The notes beneath the pieces were generated by a model. It did not search any database and was not told the DNA's origin. It saw only the letters and a list, made by a program, of their open reading frames with translations. 64,000 bases of DNA from Nocardioides pini. GTDB lineage: Bacteria > Actinomycetota > Actinomycetes > Propionibacteriales > Nocardioidaceae. Positions 45,124 through 56,950 of the stretch are shown in pieces. A program made the translations under genes and the position numbers. The stretch lies in the NCBI RefSeq assembly GCF_026712185.1, contig NZ_JAPPUX010000001.1:620001-684000 (forward strand), in the 5' to 3' direction. Position 1 is the stretch's first letter. Each line of letters begins with the position of its first letter.

Positions 45124-46314
45124 GTGGGGGCTGGACACAGCCACGGCGAGCGCCCGTCCCTCGGGCCCGCGCCGCGGCAGATCAGGGTGCTGATGGCGGC
45201 GCTGGTGGCGCCGCTCGTGCTGGCGACGCTCGTGGGCCTCGTCGCGCTGTGGCCGGACGGCGACCTGGAGGTCAGCGGCCCGGGTGTCGACGTCGAGCGT
45301 GGCACCGCCGAAGTGCAGTCGGTCGGTCCCTGCCGCCAGCAGGTGGAGGGCTGCCAGCTCGCCGAGGTGGAGCTGCTCAGCGGTCCGGGAGCGCCGGGCG
45401 AGGCGGAGGCGCTGCTGCCCTACGGCTCGCAGGCCCCCGAGGTGGTCGCGGGCGACCGCATCATCGTGTCCTACACCGCGCAGGCGCCCGACGGTGAGCA
45501 GTACGCGTTCCAGGACTTCGACCGCGGCCCGCCCCTGCTCCTGCTGCTGGTCCTGTTCGCGGTGGGCGTCCTCGCGCTGTCGCGGTGGCGCGGCATCGGT
45601 GCGCTCGCCAGCCTGGCGTACTCCCTCGTCCTGATCGCCGCGTTCACCCTTCCCGCGATCATGGAGGGCTCCTCGCCGCTCCTCGTCGCGGTGACGACCG
45701 CGGCCGCGATCATGCTGGTCACCCTCTACCTCTCCCACGGCCTCAGCGTCCGCACGACGGTCGCGATGCTCGGGACCCTGGTGTCGCTCGTGGTGATCGG
45801 TGGCGTCGGGTGGGTGTTCACCGAGATCGGCCACTTCACCGGCCTCGTCGACGAGGGCAGCCAGTACATCTCCGGCATCGCCGCCCAGGTCGACCTCCGC
45901 GGACTGCTGCTCGCCGGGCTGGTCATCGGTGCCCTCGGCGTGCTCGACGACGTCACCGTGACCCAGACATGGGCGGTCTGGGAGCTCGCCGACGCCGACG
46001 CCGACGCCGGCACCCGCTCGCTCTTCACCCGGGCGATGCGCATCGGTCGTTCGCACGCGGCGTCCACCGTCAACACGCTCGTGCTGGCCTACGTCGGCGC
46101 CACGCTGCCGCTGATGCTGGTCTTCTCCGCGCTGTCGCTGCCCTTCGGGATCGCGGTCAGCCAGGAGGTGGTGGCCCAAGAGGTGGTCCGCGGGCTGGTC
46201 GGCGGTCTCGGGATCCTCGCGGCGGTCCCGGTGACGACGGCGATCGCGGCGCTGGTCGCCGGTCGCCTGCTCCGCGAGCGGACGCACACGGCCGCGCCGT
46301 CCCACCGCGCCTAG
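45124..46314 (+). CDS. YibE/F-family membrane protein
   Basis: 396 residues from GTG. A first membrane helix (LMAALVAPLVLATLVGLVAL) leads to an outer domain of about 100 residues that is Glu/Val-rich. Seven more helices follow with the family segments GIGALASLAYSLVLI, GLVIGALGVLDDVTVTQ and STVNTLVLAYVGATLPLM. YibE/F proteins have no settled function. It sits between DUF6350 and purN. Confidence 0.85.
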   Translation: MGAGHSHGERPSLGPAPRQIRVLMAALVAPLVLATLVGLVALWPDGDLEVSGPGVDVERGTAEVQSVGPCRQQVEGCQLAEVELLSGPGAPGEAEALLPYGSQAPEVVAGDRIIVSYTAQAPDGEQYAFQDFDRGPPLLLLLVLFAVGVLALSRWRGIGALASLAYSLVLIAAFTLPAIMEGSSPLLVAVTTAAAIMLVTLYLSHGLSVRTTVAMLGTLVSLVVIGGVGWVFTEIGHFTGLVDEGSQYISGIAAQVDLRGLLLAGLVIGALGVLDDVTVTQTWAVWELADADADAGTRSLFTRAMRIGRSHAASTVNTLVLAYVGATLPLMLVFSALSLPFGIAVSQEVVAQEVVRGLVGGLGILAAVPVTTAIAALVAGRLLRERTHTAAPSHRA

Positions 46315-46317
46315 ACT
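46312..46317 (+). promoter_or_regulatory. TAGACT -10 box within the stop of the YibE/F gene
   Basis: TAGACT starts on the stop codon of the preceding gene and ends 7 nt before the GTG of purN, so purN can be read from its own leaderless transcript. Confidence 0.45.
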
Positions 46318-46324
46318 TCCGCGC

Positions 46325-46942
46325 GTGCGCCAGCCCACCCGCCTCGTCGTCCTCGTCTCGGGGTCCGGCACCAACCTGCAGGCCCTGCTCGACGCCTGCG
46401 CCGACCCGTCGTACGGCGCCCGGGTCGTCGCCGTCGGCGCCGACCGCGAGGACATCGAGGGCCTCGCGCGCGCCGAGCGCGCCGGGATCCCGACCTTCGT
46501 GCGGCGGCTGTCGGACTTCGAGACCCGCGAGGGGTGGGACGCCTCGCTGACCACGGTGGTGGAGCGCTTCGAGCCCGACCTCGTCGTCTCCGCCGGCTTC
46601 ATGAAGCTGCTCTCGACCGAGTTCCTCGACCGCTTCCTCACGCTCAACACCCACCCGGCGCTGTGCCCGGCGTTCCCGGGGATGCACGGCCCCCGCGACG
46701 CCCTCGAGCACGGCGTCAAGGTCACCGGCGCGACGCTCTTCGTGGTCGACGCGGGCGTCGACACCGGTCCGATCGTGGCCCAGGTGCCGGTGGAGGTGGC
46801 CGACGACGACGACGTGGCGTCGCTGCACGAGCGGATCAAGACCGCCGAGCGCGCGATGCTCGTGGACGCCGTGGGCCGCATCGCCCGCGAGGGGATCACG
46901 GTCGAGGGCCGCCGGGTTCGCATCGGCGCCGGGGCTCGCTAG
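46325..46942 (+). CDS. purN: Phosphoribosylglycinamide formyltransferase
   Basis: 205 residues from GTG. It begins VVLVSGSGTNLQALL, the folate-dependent GART N-terminal loop. The catalytic trio lies in LTLNTHPALCPAFPG (Asn, His) and VVDAGVDTGPIVAQ (Asp). It transfers a formyl group from 10-formyl-THF to GAR in step 3 of purine synthesis. Downstream are a ZTP riboswitch, purH and folD. Confidence 0.95.
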   Translation: MRQPTRLVVLVSGSGTNLQALLDACADPSYGARVVAVGADREDIEGLARAERAGIPTFVRRLSDFETREGWDASLTTVVERFEPDLVVSAGFMKLLSTEFLDRFLTLNTHPALCPAFPGMHGPRDALEHGVKVTGATLFVVDAGVDTGPIVAQVPVEVADDDDVASLHERIKTAERAMLVDAVGRIAREGITVEGRRVRIGAGAR

Positions 46943-46954
46943 GCTGCGGCCACA

Positions 46955-47020
46955 CGACTGGCGCAGGTGGGTCACCACCAGGGAGTGACGCCGGGGAGCA
47001 TCGAACGCCTGGGTGCCCCC
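46955..47020 (+). promoter_or_regulatory. ZTP (pfl) riboswitch upstream of purH
   Basis: The 103-nt gap between purN and purH contains CGACTGGCGCAGGTGGG, CACCACCAGGGAG, CGGGGAGCATCGA and CGCCTGGGTG in that order. These match the pfl/ZTP consensus, which has two stems, a conserved GGGGAGC and a 3' CGCCTGGGC pairing element. Such RNAs bind ZMP/ZTP, the intermediate that accumulates when 10-formyl-THF is low, and turn on purine and folate genes. It should control purH and folD. Confidence 0.85.
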
Positions 47021-47045
47021 GACTCGAGATCGACCGAGGAGTCCC

Positions 47046-48629
47046 GTGTCACCCTCCACCCCCGCACCCGACCGCATCGCCATCAAGCGAGCGCTGGTCT
47101 CCGTCTACGACAAGTCCGGTCTCGACGACCTGGTCCGCGGCCTGCACGCGGCCGGCGTGGAGCTCGTCTCCACCGGTGGCTCCGCCGCGCTCATCGAGTC
47201 GCTCGGCCTGCCCGTCACCAAGGTGGAGGACCTCACCGGCTTCCCCGAGTGCCTCGACGGCCGGGTCAAGACGCTGCACCCGCGGGTGCACGCCGGGATC
47301 CTGGCCGACCGCCGCCTCGACTCCCACGTGGCGCAGCTCGAGGAGCTCGGCATCGAGCCCTTCGACCTCGTGGTGAGCAACCTCTACCCCTTCACCCAGA
47401 CGGTGGCCTCGGGCGCCGGCCCCGACGAGTGCGTCGAGCAGATCGACATCGGCGGCCCGTCGATGGTGCGTGCCGCCGCCAAGAACCACCCCAGCGTCGC
47501 CATCGTCACCTCGCCCGCGACCTACGACGCCGTGCTCGCCGCCGTCGCGGCGGGCGGGTTCACGCTGGCCGAGCGGCAGCGCCTCGCCGCCGAGGCGTTC
47601 GTGCACACCGCGACGTACGACGTCCACGTCGCGTCGTGGATGGGCAACGTCCTCACCGACAGCAGCGAGGGGACCGGCTTCCCGGCGTGGATGGGTGCCA
47701 CGTGGTCCAAGGAGGCGGTGCTGCGCTACGGCGAGAACCCGCACCAGTCGGCCGCCCTCTACAGCAACGGCTACCTGCCCGGGGGGCCCGGCCTCGCCCA
47801 GGCGACGCAGCACCACGGCAAGGAGATGTCCTACAACAACTACGTCGACGCCGACGCGGCCCGCCGGGCGGCGTACGACTTCGACGAGCCGGCCGTGGCG
47901 ATCATCAAGCACGCCAACCCCTGCGGCATCGCGGTCGCCGACGACGTCGCCACCGCCCACCGCAAGGCCCACGAGTGCGACCCGGTGAGCGCCTTCGGCG
48001 GCGTGATCGCCACCAACGTCCCGGTCTCGGTCGCGATGGCCGAGCAGGTCGCCGAGATCTTCACCGAGGTCGTCGTGGCGCCCGGCTACGAGGACGGCGC
48101 GGTCGAGGTCCTGCAGGCCAAGAAGAACATCCGCATCCTCGAGTGCCCGCCGCTGACCCGCGGCGGGGCCGAGATGCGGTCGATCTCGGGCGGACTCCTG
48201 CTGCAGGACCGCGACGTCGTCTCCGCCGAGGGGGACGACCCCTCCACCTGGATCCTCGCGACCGGCGAGGCCGCCTCCGAGGAGGTGCTGGCCGACCTCG
48301 CGTTCGCGTGGCGCGCCTGCCGCGCCGTGAAGTCCAACGCGATCCTGCTCGCCGCCGGCGGCGCGTCCGTCGGCGTCGGCATGGGTCAGGTCAACCGCGT
48401 CGACTCCTGCCGCCTCGCCGTCGAGCGCGCGGGGGAGCGGGCCGCGTCCGCGGTCGCCGCCTCCGACGCGTTCTTCCCCTTCGCCGACGGGCCCCAGATC
48501 CTCATCGACGCCGGCGTGAAGGCGATCGTCCAGCCGGGTGGGTCGGTGCGAGACGCCGAGGTCGTCGCGGCCTGCGAGGCCGCCGGCGTGACGATGTACC
48601 TCACCGGTGCGCGCCACTTCTTCCACTGA
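47046..48629 (+). CDS. purH: Bifunctional AICAR transformylase/IMP cyclohydrolase
   Basis: 527 residues from GTG at 47046, with GAGGAG a few bases upstream. The IMP cyclohydrolase half starts [17 protein letters not shown] and has the MGS-like [12 protein letters not shown] segment. The transformylase half has KHANPCG (Lys-His catalytic motif) and [12 protein letters not shown]. It carries out the last two steps of IMP synthesis and is preceded by a ZTP riboswitch. Confidence 0.95.
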   Translation: MSPSTPAPDRIAIKRALVSVYDKSGLDDLVRGLHAAGVELVSTGGSAALIESLGLPVTKVEDLTGFPECLDGRVKTLHPRVHAGILADRRLDSHVAQLEELGIEPFDLVVSNLYPFTQTVASGAGPDECVEQIDIGGPSMVRAAAKNHPSVAIVTSPATYDAVLAAVAAGGFTLAERQRLAAEAFVHTATYDVHVASWMGNVLTDSSEGTGFPAWMGATWSKEAVLRYGENPHQSAALYSNGYLPGGPGLAQATQHHGKEMSYNNYVDADAARRAAYDFDEPAVAIIKHANPCGIAVADDVATAHRKAHECDPVSAFGGVIATNVPVSVAMAEQVAEIFTEVVVAPGYEDGAVEVLQAKKNIRILECPPLTRGGAEMRSISGGLLLQDRDVVSAEGDDPSTWILATGEAASEEVLADLAFAWRACRAVKSNAILLAAGGASVGVGMGQVNRVDSCRLAVERAGERAASAVAASDAFFPFADGPQILIDAGVKAIVQPGGSVRDAEVVAACEAAGVTMYLTGARHFFH

Positions 48630-48646
48630 TCGCCGACCCTGACAGG

Positions 48647-49504
48647 ATGGCCCGCGTGACCGCACAGACCCTCGACGGCGCAGCGACGCTGCGGACCATC
48701 AAGGCCGAGCTCGCCGAGCGCGTCGCCGCCCTGCGCGAGCAGGGCGTCGTCCCCGGTCTGGGCACCGTGCTCGTCGGCGACGACCCCGGCTCGCACTGGT
48801 ACGTCGGCGCGAAGCACAAGGACTGCGCGGAGATCGGCATCACCTCCATCCGCCGCGACCTGCCCGCCACGGCCACCCAGGCCGAGGTGGAGGCCGTCAT
48901 CGACGAGCTCAACGCCGACGACGCGTGCACCGGTTTCATCGTCCAGCAGCCGACCGGGCTCGACGAGTTCGCGCTGCTCTCGCGGGTCGACCCCGACAAG
49001 GACGTCGACGGGCTGCACCCGGTCAACCTCGGCAAGCTCGTGCTGGGCGAGGCCGGTCCGCTGCCCTGCACGCCGGTGGGCTCGATCGAGCTGCTGCGCC
49101 GCCACGGCGTCGAGATCGCCGGTGCCGAGGTCGTCGTCGTCGGCCGCGGCATCACCGTCGGCCGCCCGCTGGGGCTGCTGCTGACCCGCCGCTCCGAGAA
49201 CGCCACGGTCACGCTGTGCCACACCGGCACCCGCGACCTGGCCGCGCACGTCCGCACGGCCGACATCGTGGTGGCGGCCGCCGGCGTGCCCGGCATCGTC
49301 ACCGCCGACATGGTGAAGCCCGGAGCGGCCGTGCTCGACGTGGGCGTCTCGCGCGTCGACGGGAAGGTCACCGGCGACGTGCACCCCGACGTGTGGGACG
49401 TGGCGGGCTGGGTCTCGCCCAACCCCAAGGGCGTCGGCCCGATGACCCGCGCGATGCTGCTGACCAACATCGTCGAGATCGCCGAGAAGTCCGTCCGACC
49501 CTGA
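48647..49504 (+). CDS. folD: Methylenetetrahydrofolate dehydrogenase/cyclohydrolase
   Basis: 285 residues. The catalytic lysine lies in [17 protein letters not shown], where Tyr and Lys take their usual places; PLPCTPVG and [15 protein letters not shown] form the NADP-binding region. It supplies 10-formyl-THF, the one-carbon donor used by PurN and PurH. It starts 17 nt after purH, so the two form an operon. Confidence 0.95.
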   Translation: MARVTAQTLDGAATLRTIKAELAERVAALREQGVVPGLGTVLVGDDPGSHWYVGAKHKDCAEIGITSIRRDLPATATQAEVEAVIDELNADDACTGFIVQQPTGLDEFALLSRVDPDKDVDGLHPVNLGKLVLGEAGPLPCTPVGSIELLRRHGVEIAGAEVVVVGRGITVGRPLGLLLTRRSENATVTLCHTGTRDLAAHVRTADIVVAAAGVPGIVTADMVKPGAAVLDVGVSRVDGKVTGDVHPDVWDVAGWVSPNPKGVGPMTRAMLLTNIVEIAEKSVRP

Positions 49505-49505
49505 C

Positions 49506-49901
49506 ATGGCCGAACCCGACACCCCCGACACCCCCGAGACCCCCGGGCGTCCCGTCGAGCCGCCCGAGTCGGTGCCCCCGGTCTCGGCCGAGCCGCCGCC
49601 GGAGGACCCCGACGAGCCGCGTCGCTACCCCTCGACCATCGGGGGAGCGTTCTACCTGCTCGTCCTGGGTGTCGTCGCCGTGTCGATGGTGGTCGTGGCG
49701 CTCGACGAGTGGCGCAGCGGGGTCCGGCTCATGGGCGGGGCGCTGATCTTCGCCGCGCTCGTGCGGCTGGTGCTGCGCCGCCGCGACGCCGGCATGCTCG
49801 CCGTACGCCACAAGCTCCTCGACGCCGGCGTGCTGCTCGTCCTCGGCGGGTCGCTGATCTTCCTCGCCGGCTCCATCCCCGACCAGCCCGGCGGCTTCTA
49901 G
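49506..49901 (+). CDS. DUF3017 membrane protein
   Basis: 131 residues. The acidic, Pro-rich N-terminus of about 40 residues is followed by three membrane helices, beginning with [21 protein letters not shown]. It starts 1 nt after folD, the position usual for DUF3017 in actinobacteria. Function is unknown. A strong hairpin follows the stop. Confidence 0.85.
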   Translation: MAEPDTPDTPETPGRPVEPPESVPPVSAEPPPEDPDEPRRYPSTIGGAFYLLVLGVVAVSMVVVALDEWRSGVRLMGGALIFAALVRLVLRRRDAGMLAVRHKLLDAGVLLVLGGSLIFLAGSIPDQPGGF

Positions 49902-49907
49902 ACAGCA

Positions 49908-49940
49908 CGAAGGGCCGGACCCACCGGGTCCGGCCCTTCG
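49908..49940. terminator. Bidirectional terminator hairpin between the folD operon and mdh
   Basis: A perfect 15-bp stem (CGAAGGGCCGGACCC with its complement) around a 3-nt loop, placed between two convergent stop codons (49901 and 49948). Confidence 0.8.
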
Positions 49941-49947
49941 GCGTCGC

Positions 49948-50934
49948 TCAGATGAGGCCGAGCTCCGTGACGGCCTTGCGCTCGTCGGCGAGCTCGGCGG
50001 TCGAGGCGTCGATGCGGGCGCGGGAGAAGTCGTCGATCTCCAGGCCCTCGACGATGGACCAGTCGCCGCCCGAGGTGGTGACCGGGAACGACGAGATCAG
50101 GCCCTCGGGGACGTCGTACTCGCCGCGGGACACGACGGCCATCGACACCCAGTCGTCGTCCGCCGAGCCGAACAGCCAGTCGCGGGCGGCGTCGATGGTG
50201 GCCGACGCGGCCGAGGCGGCCGAGGAGGAGCCGCGCGCGTCGATGATCGCGGCGCCACGCTTGGCGACGGTCGGGATGAAGTCGTTCTCGAGCCAGGCTT
50301 GGTCGCCCACGAGCTCGGCGGCGTTCTGGCCCTTGACCTTCGCGTGGAACAGGTCGGGGTACTGGGTCGCCGAGTGGTTGCCCCAGATCGTCATGTTCGT
50401 GATGTCGGTGACGGCGGCGCCGGTCTTGGCCGCGAGCTGCGAGATCGCCCGGTTGTGGTCGAGGCGGGTCAGCGCGGAGAAGCGCTCGCGCGGGATGTCG
50501 GGCGCGTTGGTCATCGCGATGAGGGCGTTGGTGTTGGCCGGGTTGCCGGTGACGCCGATCCGCACGTCGTCGGCCGCGACCGCGTTGAGGGCCTTGCCCT
50601 GCGCGGTGAAGATCGCTCCGTTGGCCGAGAGCAGGTCGCCGCGCTCCATGCCGGGACCGCGCGGGCGTGCGCCGACGAGGAGGGCGAGGTTGACGCCGTC
50701 GAAGATCTTCTCGGCGTCCGCGCCGATCTCGACGCCCGCGAGGTTCGGGAACGCGCAGTCGTCGAGCTCCATGACGACGCCCTCGAGCGCCTTGAGGGCG
50801 GGCTCGATCTCGAGCAGTCGCAGCTCGATCGGGCGGTCCGCGGCCAGCGCGCCGCTGGCGAGGCGGAAGAGCAGGCTGTAACCGATCTGGCCGGCGGCGC
50901 CGGTGACGGCGACCTTGAGGGGTTCGGAGGTCAC
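49948..50934 (-). CDS. mdh: Malate dehydrogenase
   Basis: 328 residues from GTG, with GAGGAG upstream. The NAD-binding fold has [18 protein letters not shown], then [13 protein letters not shown], then the catalytic segment [10 protein letters not shown] (Asp-His-Asn region) and [15 protein letters not shown]. It interconverts malate and oxaloacetate in the TCA cycle. Its place after folD/DUF3017 is conserved in actinobacteria. Confidence 0.95.
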   Translation of the reverse strand: MTSEPLKVAVTGAAGQIGYSLLFRLASGALAADRPIELRLLEIEPALKALEGVVMELDDCAFPNLAGVEIGADAEKIFDGVNLALLVGARPRGPGMERGDLLSANGAIFTAQGKALNAVAADDVRIGVTGNPANTNALIAMTNAPDIPRERFSALTRLDHNRAISQLAAKTGAAVTDITNMTIWGNHSATQYPDLFHAKVKGQNAAELVGDQAWLENDFIPTVAKRGAAIIDARGSSSAASAASATIDAARDWLFGSADDDWVSMAVVSRGEYDVPEGLISSFPVTTSGGDWSIVEGLEIDDFSRARIDASTAELADERKAVTELGLI

Positions 50935-51041
50935 GGTGGTACTCCTCGTGAGTGTGCGGGAGGCGGGACGTCTGTCCGGCTGACGCTAGCAGCGCCCGAT
51001 CCGCCGTCGGCCGCTGGTCGGCGACTGGCATGCTGGCGCCC

Positions 51042-51728
51042 ATGACGAGGGGGGCGCGAGCCGTACGCCGTCCACGGACGGGCGCCGCGCTGGCGGCCGG
51101 GCTGGTCCTCGGGCTCACCGGCTGCGCCGGCATCGGCCAGCCCGCGCCGTACGACTCACCGGGCATCAACGGCCTCGTCGTCCCGACGCCGACGCCGGAC
51201 CCCGACGACTTCGTCGACGACGTCGACAACCCCTGGCTCGCCCTCCAGCCGGGCAGGCAGTGGACCTACGACCTCACCGACGACGCCGGGGCGCGCGGAC
51301 GCATCGACATCGACGTCCTGGACCGCACCGAGCAGGTCGACGGCCTGGACGCCACGGCGGTGCGGACCACGACCGACACCGGGGACGGCACGACGAGCGT
51401 GGAGACCCGCCTCTACGCCCAGGACGCGGCGGGCAACGTCTGGTGGGTCGGCTCGGACTCCGAGGACCTCACCTGGCGCGCCGGTGAGGACGGCGCCGAG
51501 GCGGGGCTCGCGATGCCCGCCGACCCGCGCCTGGGCGACGGGTGGCTGTCGTACGACGTCCCCGGCCTGCCGCGGTCGAGCGCGACCATCGAGGACCAGA
51601 CCAGCGAGCTGGTGCAGCTGCGCAACGAGGCCGACACCACGACCCGCACGGTGTACGAGAAGGGTGTCGGCCTCGTGGGGCTGCAGGACCTCGACGCCGG
51701 CTGGACCGCCGAGCTGGTCGAGGACTGA
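51042..51728 (+). CDS. Putative lipoprotein of unknown function
   Basis: 228 residues. The signal peptide ends in the lipobox LGLTGC, followed by a disordered Pro-rich segment (VVPTPTPDPDDF) and a beta-rich domain (NPWLALQPGRQWTYDLTD) that repeats in related actinobacterial secreted proteins. No enzyme motif is seen. It is divergent from mdh and converges with the aquaporin gene 15 nt beyond its stop. Confidence 0.7.
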   Translation: MTRGARAVRRPRTGAALAAGLVLGLTGCAGIGQPAPYDSPGINGLVVPTPTPDPDDFVDDVDNPWLALQPGRQWTYDLTDDAGARGRIDIDVLDRTEQVDGLDATAVRTTTDTGDGTTSVETRLYAQDAAGNVWWVGSDSEDLTWRAGEDGAEAGLAMPADPRLGDGWLSYDVPGLPRSSATIEDQTSELVQLRNEADTTTRTVYEKGVGLVGLQDLDAGWTAELVED

Positions 51729-51743
51729 CCGGGCCGCCGGGAC

Positions 51744-52865
51744 TCAGTCGGGGCGACGCACCTGGGTGCGGCCGTCGTCGTCGCCGTCGGGGTTGCCCCA
51801 GTGGCCGGGCTGACCGGGCTGTGTGGGCTGACCGGGGTGTGCGGGCTGCTGTGCGGGCTGGGCGGGCGGCTGCTGCTGCGGTGCGCCCCACTGGCCGGGC
51901 TGGGCGGGCGGCTGCTGCTGCGGCTGGCCCCACTGGCCGGGCGGCGGGGACTGCGGCGCACCGTAGGCCGGGTCGGGCTGCTGCGGCTGCTGGTAGGGGT
52001 CGGGCTGGCCCCACTGCTGCTGCGGGGGAGCGCCCCACGCGGCACCGGGCTGCCCCCAGCTGGCCGGCTGTCCCTGGTTCCACTGGGCCTCGTAGTTGCC
52101 CGGCACGAGCTGGTCCTTGCGGCCGCCGCCGAAGTTGAGGCCGGAGCCGTCCACTGGCTCGGCGCCGTGGCCGAAGAGGACGGGGTAGGTCAGACCGGCG
52201 ATGGCCGCGCCGAGCAGCGGAGCGAGCACGAAGAGCCACAGCTGGACGATCGCGTCGGTGCCGGCGAAGACACCGACACCGATCGAGCGGGCCGGGTTGA
52301 CCGAGGTGCCGGTCAGCGGGATGGAGGCGAAGTGGATCATCGCGAGCGCCAGGCCGATGGCGAGGGGACCGAGCGCGACGTTGACCTCGTTGCGCGCGTC
52401 GGTGACGGCGAGGATGACCCACACGAAGACGGCGGTCATCAGCAGCTCGAGCAGCAGGGCCGCCCACCAGGCGAAGCCGGAGCCCTGGTCGCCGTAGAAG
52501 TTCTGGCCCATGTTGCCCTCGGCGACGAAGCCCTCGAAGCCGTGGCCCAGGCCGAAGAGCGCGGCACCTGCGAGCAGGGCGCCGAGCAGCTGGGCGGCCA
52601 TGAAGATGCCGACCTGGCTCCACGGCAGGCGTCCGCCGAGGACGGCCCCGAGCGTCACGGCCGGGTTGAAGTGACCGCCGGAGATGCGCCCGAAGGCGTA
52701 GGCCATCACGAGCACGGTCAGGCCGAAGGCCAGGCCGGTCGCGACCAGGTCACCGCCGCTGTAGATGGCGGTGCCGCAGCCGAAGAAGACGAGCACGAAG
52801 GTGCCCAGGACCTCTCCCGCGAACTTCTGCCCGGTGGTCGGTGTGTCTTCGACAATGACGCTCAT
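51744..52865 (-). CDS. MIP-family aquaporin with long Gln/Pro-rich tail
   Basis: 373 residues, about 120 more than a normal aquaporin. The channel part (1-245) has six helices with both NPA boxes, GGHFNPAVTLG and GTSVNPARSIG; the Arg after the second box forms the selectivity filter. The last 120 residues are built from Q, P, G and W in repeats such as QWGQPQQQPPAQPG, and end in basic residues. Its water or glycerol selectivity is not determined here. Confidence 0.9.
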   Translation of the reverse strand: MSVIVEDTPTTGQKFAGEVLGTFVLVFFGCGTAIYSGGDLVATGLAFGLTVLVMAYAFGRISGGHFNPAVTLGAVLGGRLPWSQVGIFMAAQLLGALLAGAALFGLGHGFEGFVAEGNMGQNFYGDQGSGFAWWAALLLELLMTAVFVWVILAVTDARNEVNVALGPLAIGLALAMIHFASIPLTGTSVNPARSIGVGVFAGTDAIVQLWLFVLAPLLGAAIAGLTYPVLFGHGAEPVDGSGLNFGGGRKDQLVPGNYEAQWNQGQPASWGQPGAAWGAPPQQQWGQPDPYQQPQQPDPAYGAPQSPPPGQWGQPQQQPPAQPGQWGAPQQQPPAQPAQQPAHPGQPTQPGQPGHWGNPDGDDDGRTQVRRPD

Positions 52866-52906
52866 CGCGAGTCCCCTCCAGAGTCAGGTGGCCGTACCCC
52901 TCGTAG

Positions 52907-55273
<2,367 letters not shown>

Positions 55274-55294
55274 GCGCGACCCGCGTCACAGGCC

Positions 55295-55324
55295 GGGCTC
55301 CCGGGGAACAATCCCCGGGAGCCC
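55295..55324 (+). terminator. Terminator hairpin after icd
   Basis: A perfect 13-bp stem (GGGCTCCCGGGGA with its complement) and a 4-nt loop, 21 nt after the icd stop and 16 nt before the MFS start. Confidence 0.75.
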
Positions 55325-55340
55325 GTCCTTGTCGGAGGTG

Positions 55341-56588
55341 ATGACCACGACCGCCGAGACCTCCGCCCTGCCCGCCGACCCCGCGCCGGTCGACCTCGAC
55401 GTCCCGTCGGTCACCGCCCGCCACTTCGGCCTCGCGGTCCTGGCGCTGGCGATGGGCGGCTTCGCCATCGGCACCACCGAGTTCGTCACGATGGGGCTGC
55501 TCCCGCAGATCGCGAGCGGCGTGGACGTCTCGATCCCCACCGGTGGCCACGTCATCTCGGCGTACGCCGTCGGGGTGGTCGTCGGCGCACCCGTGCTCGC
55601 GTTCCTCGGCGCCCGCCTCCCGCGGCGCGGCCTGCTCGTGGCCCTCATGGCGGCCTTCGCCGTCGGCAACGGCCTGAGCGCGCTCGCCACGTCCTACGAG
55701 CAGCTGATGGCGGCCCGCTTCGCCGCCGGCCTGCCGCACGGCGCCTACTTCGGCGTCGCGTCCCTCGTGGCGGCGAGCATGGCTCGCCCCTCGCGCAAGG
55801 GCCGCGCCGTCGCCCTGGTGATGCTCGGCCTGTCGGTCGCCAACGTGATCGGCGTACCCGCCGCCACCGTGCTCGGCCAGGAGCTCGGCTGGCGGGCGGC
55901 CTACTGGGCCGCCGGCGGCCTCGCCGTGGTCACCCTCGCGCTCGTCGTGTGGTTCGTGCCGTCGTGCCCCGGTGACCCCGGCGCGAGCGGCCGCCGCGAG
56001 CTGTCAGCCTTCAAGGTGCCGCAGGTGTGGCTGACCCTGCTCGCCGGCGCCGTGGGCTTCGGCGGCATGTTCGCCGTCTACTCCTACATCGCGCCCGTCG
56101 TGACCGACGTGGCCGGGCTGGGGGAGCGGTCGGTCGCGGTCTTCCTGCTGTCCTTCGGCCTCGGCATGGTCGCCGGCACCTGGCTGGCCGGGATCATGGC
56201 CGACTGGTCGATCTTCCGCTCGCTCATCATCGGCGGCGTCGGCATGGCCGCGACCATGCTGGCCTTCTGGCTCGCCGCCCCGCACGGGTGGGCCGCGCTG
56301 CCCGTCGTCTTCCTCATCACCACGCTCGGGTCGGTCCTCGTCGTGAACCTGCAGCTGCGGCTGATGGACGTCGCCGGCGACGCCCAGACCCTCGGCGCGG
56401 CGATGAACCACGCCTCGCTCAACATCGCCAACGCCCTCGGCGCGTGGCTCGGCGGGCTCGTCATCGCCGCCGGCTGGGGGCTCCGCGCGCCCGCGCTCGT
56501 GGGGCTTGGCCTCTCGATCGCCGGCGTCGCGATCCTGCTGCTGTCGGCGGCGCTGCACGTGCGCCGGCGCGACGCCGTCCCTGCCTGA
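55341..56588 (+). CDS. MFS transporter, DHA1/AraJ-like
   Basis: 415 residues with twelve membrane helices. The start at 55341 follows a GGAGG at 5 nt. The motif GGFAIGTTEFVTMGLLPQIA in helix 1 and LGARLPRRGLLV in the first cytoplasmic loop define the DHA1/arabinose-efflux group. It is a drug or sugar exporter; the substrate is unknown. Confidence 0.85.
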   Translation: MTTTAETSALPADPAPVDLDVPSVTARHFGLAVLALAMGGFAIGTTEFVTMGLLPQIASGVDVSIPTGGHVISAYAVGVVVGAPVLAFLGARLPRRGLLVALMAAFAVGNGLSALATSYEQLMAARFAAGLPHGAYFGVASLVAASMARPSRKGRAVALVMLGLSVANVIGVPAATVLGQELGWRAAYWAAGGLAVVTLALVVWFVPSCPGDPGASGRRELSAFKVPQVWLTLLAGAVGFGGMFAVYSYIAPVVTDVAGLGERSVAVFLLSFGLGMVAGTWLAGIMADWSIFRSLIIGGVGMAATMLAFWLAAPHGWAALPVVFLITTLGSVLVVNLQLRLMDVAGDAQTLGAAMNHASLNIANALGAWLGGLVIAAGWGLRAPALVGLGLSIAGVAILLLSAALHVRRRDAVPA

Positions 56589-56752
56589 CCTGCGCTGATC
56601 TGCGCTGCCTTGCGCGCAGAACCGTGCACGTGATTTCCGCTGATGTTGCGCGGTGTTAACACGGGCGGAACTGTTGCGTAGCGCAGACTTGTAACGATCC
56701 AATCGACGGAGGGCGGGTCAGCCGCCGAAGGACCTTCTCGATTGGGGGAGTC

Positions 56753-56911
56753 ATGGACGAGGACAAGATCGCGCGCGAGATGGAGCGCCGCCGCCAGCTG
56801 GCCGACCGCAACACCGGTGCGGTGGTCGAGCTGCTGAGGCGCCGTGAGGAGCTGCGGGGCATCTACCCCGCGGCAGACCTGGTCGCGGAGAACGTCGGCT
56901 GGGTCGTGTGA
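56753..56911 (+). CDS. Small conserved-looking protein, 52 residues
   Basis: A short reading frame, highly charged: an Arg/Glu-rich helix (REMERRRQLADRNTG) leads to VVELLRRREELRGIYPAAD. The ATG is preceded by GGGGGAG at good distance, and a hairpin follows its stop. It lies alone in 360 nt between the MFS gene and trpS, with about 160 nt of upstream DNA that holds no other gene. No family is recognised; it looks cytoplasmic. Confidence 0.5.
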   Translation: MDEDKIAREMERRRQLADRNTGAVVELLRRREELRGIYPAADLVAENVGWVV

Positions 56912-56921
56912 GCCGGCCGGT

Positions 56922-56946
56922 GGCGGTCGTCGACGTGACGACCGCC
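56922..56946. terminator. Hairpin between the 52-residue gene and trpS
   Basis: A 10-bp perfect stem (GGCGGTCGTC with its complement) and 5-nt loop, between two convergent stops (56911 and 56951). Confidence 0.6.
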
Positions 56947-56950
56947 GCCG

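Noticed and set aside
41830..46923. A minus-strand frame open for about 1700 codons across the sigma-sensor gene, DUF6350, YibE/F and purN.
   Set aside because: Only the last 632 codons form a protein with family signals. The rest is the mirror of real plus-strand genes, rich in Arg/Gly/Ala/Asp repeats, which is expected at very high GC.
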